Part shown: positions 11,575-22,042 of the stretch, piece by piece
Position numbering within the stretch: the stretch's first letter is position 1
Layout of the letters: each line of letters opens with the position of its first letter
Assembly (NCBI GenBank): GCA_030844895.1
Contig: JAUTDX010007104.1
Coordinates: 716,413-780,412, forward strand
DNA: 64,000 bases
Origin: Ambrosia x helenae
Lineage: Eukaryota; Streptophyta; Magnoliopsida; Asterales; Asteraceae
Direction: 5' to 3'
Program-made: the position numbers and the translations under genes
Notes under the pieces: model-generated
What the model was told of the DNA's origin: nothing
Databases searched by the model: none
The model's input: only the letters and a program-made list of their open reading frames with translations

Positions 11575-11868
11575 TTGCTTATATGTTTTGAAATTAACTG
11601 TAATTTCAAGATTCCAGTAAAGTTTCAAAGGCGTCAATTTCCAATAAGCGTATGTTTCGCAATGACCGTCAATAAAAGCCAAGGACGGTCTTTATCTAAG
11701 GTTGGATTGTATTTAAGAGAACCTGTTTTCTCACATGGCCAACTTTATGTCGCATTGTCAAGAGTTAAAAGCAGGACAGAAGTGAAATTACTTATACTTG
11801 ATGGTGATGGGAATGTGAAAACTAAAACCAGAAATGTGGTGTATAAAGAAATATTTAGTGATATTTGA
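11575..11868 (+). pseudogene. Helitron Pif1-type helicase C-terminal remnant, copy 2
   Basis: The frame contains FQRRQFPISVCFAMTVNKSQ, then GRSLSKVGLYL and HGQLYVALSRVKS, ending VVYKEIFSDI before a TGA. These are helicase motifs V and VI of the SF1 Pif1 group as found at the C-terminus of plant Helitron RepHel proteins. The N-terminal Rep and Walker motifs are missing here. The Helitron 3' palindrome and CTAG terminus lie about 100-125 bp downstream, the normal arrangement. Confidence 0.88.
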
Positions 11869-11964
11869 ATAAAATTTGTATTCGTTGTTTTATACTTTAA
11901 TACAATATTTCTACTGTATTTTTCTTATACGTTATAATTCTCCAAATAGATGTACGTTAGTGAA

Positions 11965-11992
11965 CCGCGTGTACACGCGGGCAAAAATCTAG
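11965..11992 (+). mobile_element. Helitron 3' terminal hairpin and CTAG end
   Basis: The self-complementary 16-mer CCGCGTGTACACGCGG is followed by GCAAAAAT and CTAG, then the host T at 11993. This is the canonical Helitron 3' termination signal. Confidence 0.85.
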
Positions 11993-13398
11993 TATTCTAA
12001 TATAAAAAAAGGGTAATTGGGTCGGGTATCACCTAATCCCAGGTCCGACCCAAACCCACAATTTTTTTTAAACTAATTCCAAACCTGACACAATACCTGT
12101 TGGGTTACAAAAAATAGTCGTTTTTTTTCTCCGTTTTTTATATAGCACTATGGTACTCGTTGGAGAGATAATAAAACGCTCGTTAATTTGGTGTAATTTT
12201 TTTCTTTAAAAAATCTCGTGTATAAAAGATATGAACGTTTAAAAGTTATGGGAGGAAACATTAGAGATAAAAATCTAATTTTGTTTTAAAATTTTAAATT
12301 ATTATTTTTCTAAAATAAAGGTTTTACCACATGGGATGACACATGACACACTCAATAAAAAGAATACCCTCTTTGAATGCCATGTCATTAAAATAGTTTT
12401 GGTTTATTATATGTATAAATGTTTTTCTAACAATTTTATCATTTTCATCACTCGAAACATTATGCAAATATGTTATGTATACATAAAAAATAAATACACA
12501 TACACATCAGAGCAACATACATAAATATTTACTTCAAATTTGGATATAACAAATATATTATATAAAATATTGTATCTATACACATACATCAACCCGAAAA
12601 ATATTTCATGAAAATACATTGTTATTCTTATAAATAATATTTTTTTAATATTGTATTAACATTATGTGAGATCGATTACAATAACACGTAAAAAAGAGCG
12701 ATGAAAAGATTAAAGAATAGTATTGTTTTATTTTTTGCCTTAACATATTGAATCATTTTTATAAATTGTTGTTTTTCATACATTATCAATCTATTAACAA
12801 TTCATGTTTTAATTAAAATATAAATGGTTCTTGTGGTTCTTATATTAGAACCGTGGGTTTGGAACCGACCCGACCCGAAACTGATAATTCATATAAGTCT
12901 AGAACCGGAAACCGACCCCTAATTCTATAAAGGTTCGGGTCCAAGGTTCTCGTGGGTCCAAACCACGAAATGCTCACCCCTCACTAGCACTCACACACTA
13001 CTGGCTTAAATCTTTACCCCTTCTGTGCATTCACTACCTTAATCAACCTTGACATGGTGATTGACGATCCGTGTTTCTTCAATTATCTTCCATGTAAGGT
13101 ATCATATAAGGGACTCTTTAAGACTTTAACAAACATCCCAACAGACATTAAGACCAGTGTCTTTGTAATAGTTTTTTTTTTTTTTTCTCAATTAAAGTTT
13201 GAATCGAAATATATTCAACCAATTGATCGATGCCTTACATATTTGAAATATATGACACCAAAGAGTAGGTCGTCTATAAGATGCATTTTACCATTTATGA
13301 ATGCATTAAAGCGAAGTAACTATTGATAATTTGATACACAAAAAAACAGCAATAATATAACATTTAAATATTCGTTTTATGTTGTCGCGACTCGCGAA
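11993..13398. other. intergenic, AT-rich; hAT-like block
   Basis: No gene is supported. From about 12010 to 12980 both ends carry words of the ACCCGACCC/GGGTCGGGT type, and the right side ends near ATGCTCACCCCTCAC. That resembles hAT-type non-autonomous elements, but no TSD was confirmed. A 90-codon frame at 13054-13326 has no recognised similarity. Confidence 0.3.
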
Positions 13399-13639
13399 TA
13401 GCCGACTACATAAGGTTTTTTTTTATTTTATTTTTTGAATGGCCAATGAAATCCCTCAAATTCAGCTACTGTCCAAATTCGCCTCCTCAGGATACACTTC
13501 GCCAGCCAACCCTCAACGTGGGAACCGGATGTAATTCGTAAACCCTCACCTCCCATCAGACTCAAACCCGGATAAATCCAGGACGATCCTCACCTGGATA
13601 CCGCTGAGCTATAAGCTTGTTGGTAGCCGACTATATAAG
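13399..13639 (-). mobile_element. tRNA-derived SINE with 16-bp target-site duplication
   Basis: On the minus strand the body (13623 to 13415) opens with TATAGCTCAGCGGTATCC (A box) and continues to GGGTTTGAGTC (B-box-like). It ends in an A-rich tail, which appears on the plus strand as the T-rich stretch at 13416-13436. The flanks TAGCCGACTACATAAG (13399-13414) and TAGCCGACTATATAAG (13624-13639) form a 16-bp TSD with one mismatch. This is a complete SINE insertion of about 210 bp. Confidence 0.85.
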
Positions 13640-13768
13640 TAACTACTTATTTGGTGATTCTCTAAATAAGAAAGGGAGTTAATAAATATATACCCAATAA
13701 ATTATTTTCACACAGTATACGTACGACTTGTATACAATATATACTAGTCGTATACTAGTAAGAGAATG

Positions 13769-13913
13769 CCAAAGTGTGTTTAGTTGTGCAAGTATACGTC
13801 TCGTGTACATTTATATTGGTCACATACAAGGCTTGTATATATGTATATGAATCGTATATACGACTTATATATACCCGTAGTATACTTGCGCAACTAAACA
13901 CACTATGACATTA
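13769..13913. repeat. foldback element / MITE-like inverted repeat
   Basis: AGTGTGTTTAGTTGTGCAAG near 13772 and its near-complement CTTGCGCAACTAAACACACT near 13890 form arms of about 27 bp with few mismatches. The interior of about 90 bp is rich in GTATA/TATAC words, and GTATAC-type palindromes recur from 13720 to 13950. No clear TSD was seen. It lies just upstream of the likely leader of the L31-like gene. Confidence 0.65.
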
Positions 13914-15040
13914 TATGATTTGTATAAAAATATACAGGTCGTATACGTGTCAGGGTGTCAAAATAAGATGGCATGGTGTATATTTAAGCCTAGAAATAGA
14001 AGCAGAAAGGACACTTCGTGTCTTTCCCTAAAGTGAAGACCTGAGATCAAATTCTGTTGTCAACGATTTTTTCCTGGAAAGCAAGTCAGAGGGTTTTACA
14101 AGTCAGCAAGTTTCCTCTTAAAACAGTTTGACGCTATTCTCGAGCTTCAAACTAACAATGGACGATTGTAATTATGTCTAATGTATATATATCATACATA
14201 CCCGGGCTATGAAGAGACTACATGCCGTAAGCTCGAATACGCGCCGTTAAAAAAAAAACAAATAACAAAGAAAGAAATTTATACTAGGGACCAAAAGTGT
14301 CGCTTAGACATAACCAAGGTGCTTAATATTAATACAGCCATACAGGTAATGTCACTCTTGATTCAAGTTACAGAAGTTGAGGTTAGCGGCGAGTTCTTGA
14401 AGGCGAACTAGTGACTACCAAAGTTCCATCTTTTTAGCAGGTTTTCTTGGTCCCTCTTCATAATATCTTTTATTACAAATGTTAGGTTTGTTTACAATCA
14501 AGATTTACTTTGCTTGGTTCATTTTTTTTAATAAACAATTGAAATCTGTTGCTTTGTATACTTCTTGCTTCATTGGTTCGTTGTAGAATTCAGTAATCTG
14601 CAAGAATTCATCCTCTTTATGAAAACGGTTTGTGTTTTGATGAAAACCCTAATGGTTTTTGTTAAGTTTTGATATTAAATAAGACACCATTTTCGTAATT
14701 AAGTCTTTTCCTTGTGTTGTTTGATAATCTGATAGGAAATTAGTATACCTTATCTGATAATTTCAAGGCCCTTGTGTTCATTTCATAGCTAATGACAAAT
14801 GAGTGTTTTGCTTAATGGCTAGTTGCCCACCAAGTGTTCGACCTATTGCCTCAATGAAGATAGTTTGTTAATTATGTCATTTCATGTTAGATATTTTAGT
14901 GTAAATGGATTGACTTGTTGACCAAAGTGTTTCATGATATACGTTCTGTCAAACAAACAAGTTAGGAGAGTGCGGGAGTGCATGTTTGTGGTTTTTTTTT
15001 TTTTTTTTTTTTTTTTTAGATAAAAAAAATAATGATTATA

Positions 15041-15300
15041 TTAATAAAGGGCAAATTACATAAGGATAGCAGGTAGACGGGCAACAAATTGTGCCGCCAC
15101 CCGTCTGAATAGAAAACCCTAATCTACTGAAAACAAAGCCTCGCCCCTGAGGGGTCGAAAAGTTGCTATGGACCACATGTTGTACTCTAGCCAAAAACCG
15201 AACCGCCTCCGGCGCCAAAGAGACGAACGTGTCAAACGCCAGGGGGACGAAGGCATGCTGATTATCCTCACAAGCTTTCGCGTGCTTGTTTGAGTTTATC
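15041..15300 (-). pseudogene. retroelement nuclease-like tail fragment, copy A
   Basis: The minus strand encodes KHAKACEDNQHAFVPLAFDT, then VSLAPEAVRFLARVQHVVHS and GFVFSRLGFSIQ. It is a second copy of the sequence at 35413-35700, where the same protein part reads on into a CPVC...HALHC zinc-binding segment. A run of more than 20 T residues precedes it at about 14994-15018. The fragment sits in the probable leader intron of the downstream L31-like gene. Confidence 0.6.
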
Positions 15301-15625
15301 CCATTTTGGTCATGTCTTTGGTTCTCGAAATCACACACATAATACATACCTGGTTCTTGTAGATTAAAGTCTTAGTTTTATTTGGTTAAATCATTCGAGT
15401 GAACCATCGAATAGTTTCAATCTGAAAGTGTTTTCACGACTCTCAGTTTATCCAAGCTATTCGTTGATTACAGAATTTCCTCAACATTTTATTTCCAATT
15501 TATTTGTTCTTGTTTTCCGTAATTGTTGTTTGGTTATAAAACTCGTGTCAAGTAGTTATCTTTGGTTAGATTTGTGATGAATTGCTTACTGTTTTTTAAA
15601 TGTTTTCTTTTGATTGCTGAAGAAA

Positions 15626-15838
15626 ATGAAGAAAGGGATTCACCCTCAGATGCAATGGATCTCTTACGTGACACAAAGCGGCCGATTGATGCATGTTATG
15701 ATGACAAAAATCCACGAGACAGGCAAAGTTTATCACTTTAAAGCAAGAAAACAGATGGCTGAAAGCGTTGGTCAGGTTGCCAAGTTCAAACGTCGTTATG
15801 GACAAGCGGAAGAAGAAAAAGAAGACGAGGCTAAGTGA
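15626..15838 (+). CDS. bL31-like ribosomal protein (organellar, probably mitochondrial)
   Basis: A 70-residue protein starts MKKGIHPQMQWISYVTQSGR and continues with MTKIHETGKVYHF and a basic QVAKFKRRYG segment before an acidic, Lys-rich tail. The MKKGIHP start is the hallmark of bacterial-type L31, a large-subunit ribosomal protein, and the length suits the short plant form (At5g55125-like, from memory). I chose the ATG at 15626; the frame is also open a few codons upstream but without an earlier ATG. The preceding sequence is pyrimidine-rich and ends in AAG, so a leader intron spanning retroelement debris at 15000-15330 is plausible, with a leader exon near 14000-14100. The frame is intact. 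It lies about 1 kb from the STIG1-like gene on the same strand. Confidence 0.85.
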   Translation: MKKGIHPQMQWISYVTQSGRLMHVMMTKIHETGKVYHFKARKQMAESVGQVAKFKRRYGQAEEEKEDEAK

Positions 15839-16820
15839 ACCAGTATGTTGCCTTCTATTTTAATCTGAATTTGCACTATAAACATGAACTAGATTGGGTT
15901 TGTCCCCGCATAATCTGATATTTTGCCATATTTGGTAGTATTTTTGTTTACCGTTAACAAAATTTTCAGCTGGATATTGCGTTTGATGATATTTTAGCTC
16001 AATCTGAATAATAATAGTATCGTCTATTAGTATTGTTATCTCTTTTACGATGTACCCATTAGTCATAAGATTTATCTGCGGTCTGCCTGTTAGTTATAAG
16101 TTATAACATTGAAGGGGTGTTTGTACTTTAGCATTGCGTTACGAAAGTGATTATGTGATTAGGAATAACGTGAATCAGATAATCAGGTGTAACAAAGCAT
16201 GCTTTACGAGAATACAAGATAGTGTTTTGGACGCCTTTTTTCGTTTTCTAAAGTTGTGATAATCAGATAATCAACTATGCTAAACAACTTTAAATGATAA
16301 TCAGGGTTAGATTTGCTGTACGCAAAGTCCCAAACACAAGAAAATATTATCCGCTACCTGAAAACTGAAAACACAATAGTCAGATAGATACTCACATTCA
16401 AGACACCATGCCAAACCCCCTTAAGATTTGATTTGGTTACTTGTTTCATGTTTGTGGTTTAGTCGATAGGTTGACTTTTAAGATCTAGTCAAATAGCTAG
16501 TTGGGCTTAGATCATTATTTAGGCCCACTGTTTAGGGCCCATATTGACCAGAAAACTATCTTTTCATCTTTGTGAATATACTGTTGTAAAGGTGAGAGAT
16601 TAGGCTATAAGTCTTGCTTTAATCACATGAAATGTAGATAAAGCTTAAAAAATTCTTTATTAAGACACCCAAAGCACAACTTATAAAGCAATGAAACTGA
16701 AAGACCTTTCTTTCACACATTAATAATCATTACCCCTCGCGCAACAGCACATACACAAGGCGAAAGCCGTAAAATTCTTGCCCGTAAGAAAAACATGATG
16801 GCATTCGTGAGACTCAACCT
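15839..16820. other. intergenic between L31-like and STIG1-like genes
   Basis: No gene is seen. Around 16115-16340 a GGGTGTTTGTACTTTAGC start and a CAAAGTCCCAAACAC end look like weak terminal inverted repeats of a small hAT-like MITE. The match is too imperfect to define boundaries. Confidence 0.3.
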
Positions 16821-16827
16821 GTTACCC

Positions 16828-16838
16828 TATATATATAT
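16828..16838 (+). promoter_or_regulatory. TATA box of the STIG1-like gene
   Basis: A TATATATATAT run lies about 46-56 nt before the ATG at 16884. With initiation about 30 nt downstream the leader would be only some 20 nt. Placement relative to an intact gene supports it; no start-site data exist here. Confidence 0.55.
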
Positions 16839-16883
16839 CGTTTCACAATCTTGAAACATTTATAAAACCATTGCATCCTGCAA

Positions 16884-17639
16884 ATGGTTCGATTAACATG
16901 TATTCGAATCACCCTCTTGGTTCTTGTTCTGCTGCTTTTGTATATTGTGCAAACTGAAGGCATCAAGCACAACCGAACCCGGCTCGTTGGGTTGGGCCTA
17001 AATGTCACAAATGGGTCACAAGCAGTGGTGCCATGGGTTAGGCGAGTTAGGTACCAAGCCGTCGGGTGTTGGGATAGACCCTGGATTTGTAATTCAGGTG
17101 AGTTTCCATTTCGTGTTAGAAGGCGGTGTTGTGGAAACCGTTGTGTTGAGGTGACCTCAGATGTGAACAACTGTGGAGTATGCGGGATTCGGTGTCCATT
17201 TAACTGGCAATGTTGTCGAGGTTTATGCACTGATATCAATATCAACCCGTTTAATTGCGGGCGGTGTTTCAATCGGTGCCCGTTTTTAACCTTTTGCACC
17301 TTTGGTATGTGTGGATATGCAGGGCCCTACCCTCCATTCCCGCCCCGACCCCCAAAACCACCATTCCCGCCTCGCCCACCGAAACCACCATTCCCACCCA
17401 GACCCCCTAAACCACCATTCCCGCCCAAACCCCCGAAGCCGCCATTTCCATTTCCTCCTAAACCCCCGAAGCCGCCATTTCCATTTCCTCCTAAACCCCC
17501 AAAGCCTCCTAGAGGACCCGAGTTTCCTGAACCACCTGAAGGTCCACCGGTGGTTGATCAACTACCAGTTATTGGCAGTCCACCGCTAGTAGATGAAGGC
17601 GGTGAACCACCTCCATCTGATGTCCAGCCACCGCCGTGA
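16884..17639 (+). CDS. STIG1-like secreted cysteine-rich protein with proline-rich tail
   Basis: This single-exon gene encodes 251 residues. Residues 1-26 form a signal peptide with a long Leu/Val core ending near TEG. Residues 62-143 hold 16 cysteines in the STIG1 pattern, including CWDRPWIC, CC..RC, NNCGVCG..C, FNWQCC and NPFNCGRC. Residues 148-251 are a Pro-rich tail with units like PPFPPRPPK and PPKPPFPFPPK, ending acidic and Pro-rich. STIG1-family proteins act in the apoplast: tomato STIG1 binds pollen receptor kinases and phosphoinositides, and Arabidopsis GRI yields a cell-death signalling peptide. Typical members are about 130-160 residues and end soon after the last Cys, so the roughly 100-residue hydroxyproline-rich-like tail is unusual and suggests cell-wall anchoring. 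The codons are intact. AATAAA at 17726 could be the polyadenylation signal. Confidence 0.9.
   Translation: MVRLTCIRITLLVLVLLLLYIVQTEGIKHNRTRLVGLGLNVTNGSQAVVPWVRRVRYQAVGCWDRPWICNSGEFPFRVRRRCCGNRCVEVTSDVNNCGVCGIRCPFNWQCCRGLCTDININPFNCGRCFNRCPFLTFCTFGMCGYAGPYPPFPPRPPKPPFPPRPPKPPFPPRPPKPPFPPKPPKPPFPFPPKPPKPPFPFPPKPPKPPRGPEFPEPPEGPPVVDQLPVIGSPPLVDEGGEPPPSDVQPPP
17430..17495 (+). repeat. perfect 33-bp tandem duplication in the Pro-rich tail
   Basis: 17430-17462 and 17463-17495 are identical, each encoding one 11-residue PPKPPFPFPPK-type unit in frame. Flanking units of 27 bp are more diverged, so this is the youngest expansion step. Confidence 0.9.
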
Positions 17640-17725
17640 TAAGTTATTCCGGGTCTGATGTGGTCAGTGGGCTGTGGGCTATATTGCCATTATGGACTTG
17701 TGGTTTTAATTCATGGCATAATATA

Positions 17726-17731
17726 AATAAA
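17726..17731 (+). terminator. polyadenylation signal AATAAA
   Basis: It lies 87 bp after the STIG1-like stop codon in an AT-rich 3' region, a usual distance for a plant near-upstream element. Confidence 0.5.
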
Positions 17732-17739
17732 GATGATTA

Positions 17740-18355
17740 TTATGTAAATGTGTACGGTAATTGTTTGGCGCCTATATTATTTAATAAAATATTTATTTGA
17801 TTATACTATATACAGTTATATATTATGAATTTATGACTGTACATTATGACTAGTTTTTACACTTGAGCTTACTTATCTAAAACTGTTAGCTCGCTCTTGG
17901 ATAGTTTTGTCCGCGTGTATTACCATATCATACGGTTGGTGGTAGATCAAGTAGGTTCGCTTGTATCGTACAATTTACAGTTAATGTTAGATCAAGAAGG
18001 TGTCACCGTATCTTAGTAATCGGATGTCTGAGATTTTTTTTAACCATATTACTAAAACTCTTTAACTATAATGTATATTTTCGATTCAGAAATACACATA
18101 ATGGTGGTAGATAAATAGTGTCTCGGTCCATCTCTGATCTCTCTTACAGGTAACTTTAATCGCAGACGACGAATGGATACACCCGTAAACCTGGTTGGTG
18201 ACATGTAACATGTATTGTGTAACTGTATTTGTAGATCCTTGTAAAGTTTTAGTTTAGATACGACGTAACGTTTCGACCTCATCATTAAATAATTTTAGAT
18301 CCGCCCCTTAATCGTTAAACTTGGAATAAAATAATAGAGGAAGATTAGGTAGCGG
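17740..18355. other. intergenic, no feature seen
   Basis: AT-rich sequence without a supported gene or repeat boundary. Confidence 0.5.
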
Positions 18356-18359
18356 TTTT

Positions 18360-18780
18360 TTTCATTGATTGTAACGGAATTGAAACTGGAATTCACGTGA
18401 AAATTGTAATTTGATTTGGATTTAGGTGTGTTTGTTCCATAGAATAGAATGAAAGCTCAATGGCATTGGAATGTAGATTACATTTCCATATGTTGGTGTT
18501 TAATTAAAATTCATTTTTATGTTGAAACGAACAACATAAGAAGTGAAATATACATTCCAATTTCATGCGAATTCCATTTCATTCCGTAGCGTTCGTTTCA
18601 TGGATTGCAAAGGAATTGGAATTGAAATTCGCACGAGAACTATAATTTGATTTGAAATTTAGATGTGTTCATTTGATAAACTAAAATGAAATCTCAATGG
18701 AATTGAAACGTGAATTCATTTCCGTATGTTATTGTATGATTACAATTCCTTATTTTGTTGAAACCAACAATATAAGAATA
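18360..18780 (+). repeat. two direct copies of about 180 bp
   Basis: The block from about 18365 recurs from about 18600. Both copies show GAATTGAAA, GAATTC, TGTAATTTGATTTG-like and GTTGAAAC.AACAATATAAG-like phrases in the same order. The interior uses GGAATTG/CAATTCC words typical of hAT-like MITEs. Boundaries are approximate. Confidence 0.6.
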
Positions 18781-19238
18781 TCCTTAATCAAGTTTTCTAT
18801 CAGGGTTTTGGTGTGACATCTTGTTTATGTAAGACGTTTCAACCCCTTTTTGTTATAAAGTTGTAATTTCTTGTTTTGTTATCAACAAAAACAACTAATA
18901 AAACAAATTGTTTTTTATATTTAAATAGTTTGGTCATAAATGTGTTATGTGTATATCAACAAATAACAATTGTTCAAAAAAAAAGGAGACCTTATAAACG
19001 CTTTACCGGTTTATGAATAACAATGATTTGTTTAAATTACTTTTTGCAATATATAAGCAAGATAATAATTAGTTTTGACTTTTGAGTGTTTGTGTAAATT
19101 ACGTTTTTTTATTTATTCAATTGATTAATTATCTTGCACATCAAGTCGCAAATTTATTCAAAACGCATATGGAAATATCTTTTTACTCTAAAAAATATTT
19201 GAAGTTCAAATGACTGCCATTCAGACGAAGAAACACCA

Positions 19239-19466
19239 AGGGGCTGTTTGGTTGATTAAATGTTGAATTATTAGGATGTCTGAATGGTTAAGAGGCTCTG
19301 AATGATTAAGTGTTGAATGATTCAGCTATGTACCAAGTTTGAATGATTCAGCTCTTAATCATTCCATTTAAAGTCTTCTTTTATGTTGAAACAAACAGTC
19401 TGAATGCTGAACCATTCAGAGCTGAATGGTTCAGAGCCTCATTAAGAGGCTACCAAACAGACCCTA
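19239..19466. mobile_element. hAT-like MITE (GTTTGGT termini)
   Basis: The left end GGGGCTGTTTGGT and the complement of the right end, TAGGGTCTGTTTGGT, form imperfect terminal inverted repeats about 225 bp apart. The interior repeats GAATGATTCAG and CTGAACCATTCAG words, as in a widespread plant MITE group. No TSD was confirmed. Confidence 0.7.
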
Positions 19467-19657
19467 AATAAATACCGGATTGAAACAACCTAAAAGCTTG
19501 TTGCCCGTCTGCCCACTATCTTAATGTAATTTTCTCAGTCATGAAACGAAAATATAAAAGTGGTAAAAAAATGATAACCTAATAAACAATGTATAATTAC
19601 TTTTGTATTTTTGTATATTAAGTGGAGTGGACCATGGATCAAACTAATTTTGATTTA

Positions 19658-19971
19658 GACCATCCGGAGTGGAGGGGCGGGAAAGAGGGGCGTGATACGC
19701 CATGTGGCACTTGTGTAGACCGTGTTTGAAGGGTGAAAATTGTGGGGAGTGAAAGAGGGAGAGGGGGAAGGGGGTGAAGGGAATAATATTATATTGTGTT
19801 AAAGTTAAAAAAAAAAAAAAAAAAAATCGGCCAATAAGAAAATTGCCAAGCTTCCCCCCACCCCCACGCCGGTGAAGATTCCCCCGCCTCCCCCTTCCCG
19901 CCCCTATGGGGCGGTGTTCCCGCCCGTGAAACCCCCTCCACGCCAGGGCTTCAAGCCCACTCCGGATGGTC
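19658..19971. mobile_element. PIF/Harbinger MITE, 314 bp
   Basis: The termini are GACCATCCGGAGTGG at the left and its exact complement CCACTCCGGATGGTC at the right. Both sides are flanked by TTA (19655-19657 and 19972-19974), the Harbinger TSD. The interior is G-rich on one side and C-rich on the other, so the element can fold back. A 24-base A run lies inside. Confidence 0.92.
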
Positions 19972-20249
19972 TTAAAGGAAAAGGGGAATTGGATTTTAAA
20001 AATCTAAACTTTGTCTTGTTGATCGTCAATAATCTGTATTTAAAAAAACTCTTTACAATAGTCTCAACTTTCAAAGTAATTTTGTCCAATGAGCTTTTGT
20101 TAACCAAGAAATAACACAGTTAGTGGACGCTGACATGGCGCCATGTCAACAACCACATCCACATCAACATTCATGTCAGCGTTAGCATGTCATGTCAGTA
20201 TCCACATCAGTGTCAGCATCCACATCGGCGTCAGCATGCCATTTTAGTT

Positions 20250-22042
20250 TTAATTTTAATTACAAACAAAATACTTTGCCCGATTGGTGAATTAGGTGTG
20301 TTAAGACCCGAACTGGCTAGAGGCTCGGGTTCGAGTCCTTCTCGATGCATTTTTTTTAAATCAATTGTAGTTTTTCTTTTATATCTTTATATATATTTAA
20401 TCTAACTTAGTCCTTTTAATTCATTCATAATTTATTTTATTCTAACATAGAAAATTATTTTATAACCTTTTATAAAAATTCCAACTCTTAAAACTTTCAT
20501 TTATTTTCCAAAATTATTATATTTTTACAATTTTAATTATTTTTAATCAATAAATCATAACACAGTTATTAAAAATCTATTTTAATTAATTTTATAAATA
20601 AAAATTTATTTAACTTTATTTTTAGTTCAAAATATTATTTCTAGTTTTAAATTGCCAAAAGTAATATATTGTTATGTTTTTATTATTTTTATCTATTTAT
20701 TCACTTATTTAAACTTTAAAATATATTTTAAATAATAGAAAATTTAAAAAAAAAATATTTTTTGAACTTTTTAAACCAAAAACATTATATTTTTCATAAA
20801 ATTTTATTTTTCTGAGTATTGTGGATTTTATTCTTAGTTATTATGTTTTATTAATAATAATGCATTATAATGCATTTAATTCATTTTCTGTTGGAAGGAA
20901 AACAAAATATATTATCCTTATAATGATTTAATTTATTTTATTTATTTGTTAGTTATTTATTTACATGTTTGTTTTCTGTCTTTGAATATATCCTATACAT
21001 TCTAATTAAATAGATTTCCAATAATTCAAATTTGGTTTTATTTAGTTAAAACAATGTTTTAACCTTATAAAAAATATTTAATTATTTTTTAAATAACTTT
21101 ATTATTTTCGAATCTTTTATTTAATCAAACATTATTTGAAGTAGTTCAACTTATTTATTTATTTTATTAATTATAATATTAATCTAAGTATATTAATTAC
21201 TTAGAATTTACTCATAGAATTATAATTTCAATTAATTCAAATTTATGTTTATTTCAAAACCTTAGAGTTTTGAGTTCAAACATTCTTATAGTATGCATTT
21301 ACAATTTATATTGAATTCATCGGGATTCTCCTTACCTACAACTCACCACTGCTTGGGTAGTTTTCCTGCTTAACAAATAGTGAGTATTACTTATCCCTTT
21401 TTATTTTTTACACTTTTGGATGATTCATGTACACTTATGCAAATACACATACACTTTTTTATCTAAAATTCATACATGTGCCATGTTACCTTTCATTGCT
21501 TCATGTTTAAACATTATACATAGACTACAATTGTTCTTAGCAAAATCATTAACTCTGTACAAGGCGACTTTAACAATGGATAACGCTACCCGCCTTGCTT
21601 GATTAACCCTTTTGAGGGGAAGCCCTTTGTCATTGTTGTTGCATATTCCTGACCTCTTCATAATAGGCGTGCATATGGTCTTACATTTAGATTTGATTTT
21701 GCCATTTGTATGATGACATGTTTACATATTTGCAATTGGTATACTTAGCAGTGAATTATAATCCTTTTTCAACTATACTATATGTACTAAACTCTAAGTA
21801 ATGCTCACTAACATATTTGTGTTGGTAAAATTATTTTGTACATGTTTTAGGAATGCTTGACTGTTATCACTTTTTGAACTTAGTTAATGCATTGAGTTTA
21901 TTTTTGCTTTGTTTGGTTTTGTAATTTGCATTTCCTTTTCAGATTTGTATGACATATAATTTCATTATTTACTATTATTCAACTTTAGTAGTGCTATGTG
22001 CTTTTGAACAGTCATTCTTATGTGGCACACCGATAAAGCTTT
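20250..22042 (+). mobile_element. truncated LTR related to the solo LTR at 5052-7734
   Basis: In plus orientation it carries a tRNA-like module, then about 1 kb of AT-rich DNA. It then shows TAGTGAGTATTACTTATCCC (near 21379), ATGCTCACTAACATATTTGT (near 21802) with AAAATTATTTTGTACATG, and CTTTTGAACAGTCATTCTTA with TGTGGCAC (near 22000-22030). The same order appears in the complement of 6690-5075. The right side is cut off near 22042, where a different repeated segment begins, and no clean 5' end was found. Confidence 0.7.
20275..20350 (+). repeat. tRNA-like module with B box inside the LTR
   Basis: GGTTCGAGTCC (about 20327-20337) matches a Pol III B box, and GATTGGTGAATTAGG upstream is a weak A box. 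A T run begins at about 20350. It occupies the position equivalent to the module at 6606-6690 in the related LTR. Confidence 0.5.

Larger units (their letters stand above)
4067..11992 (+). mobile_element. candidate Helitron, non-autonomous, with nested solo LTR
   Basis: The left end begins TCTATACAACTAATATATG after an A (4066). The right end is the perfect 16-nt palindrome CCGCGTGTACACGCGG (11965-11980), then GCAAAAAT and CTAG (to 11992), followed by T. This fits A|TC...CTAG|T. Inside are two remnants of the C-terminal part of Helitron Pif1-type helicase (10228-10362 and 11575-11868), each followed by the same palindrome, so two related copies may be joined. No Rep domain or complete helicase was found, so it cannot mobilise itself. 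A 2.7-kb solo LTR (5052-7734) is nested inside. The 5' boundary is less certain than the 3' boundary, and a shorter element ending at 11992 is possible. Confidence 0.55.

Noticed and set aside
16814..17299. 161-codon minus-strand frame
   Set aside because: It is the antisense of the STIG1 domain; the plus frame has a signal peptide and the full cysteine pattern.
17286..17561. Trp/Arg-rich minus-strand frame
   Set aside because: It is the antisense of the Pro-rich repeat of the STIG1-like gene.
19872..20114. Pro-rich 80-codon frame
   Set aside because: It lies across the right half of a Harbinger MITE and its flank and has no protein-like signal.
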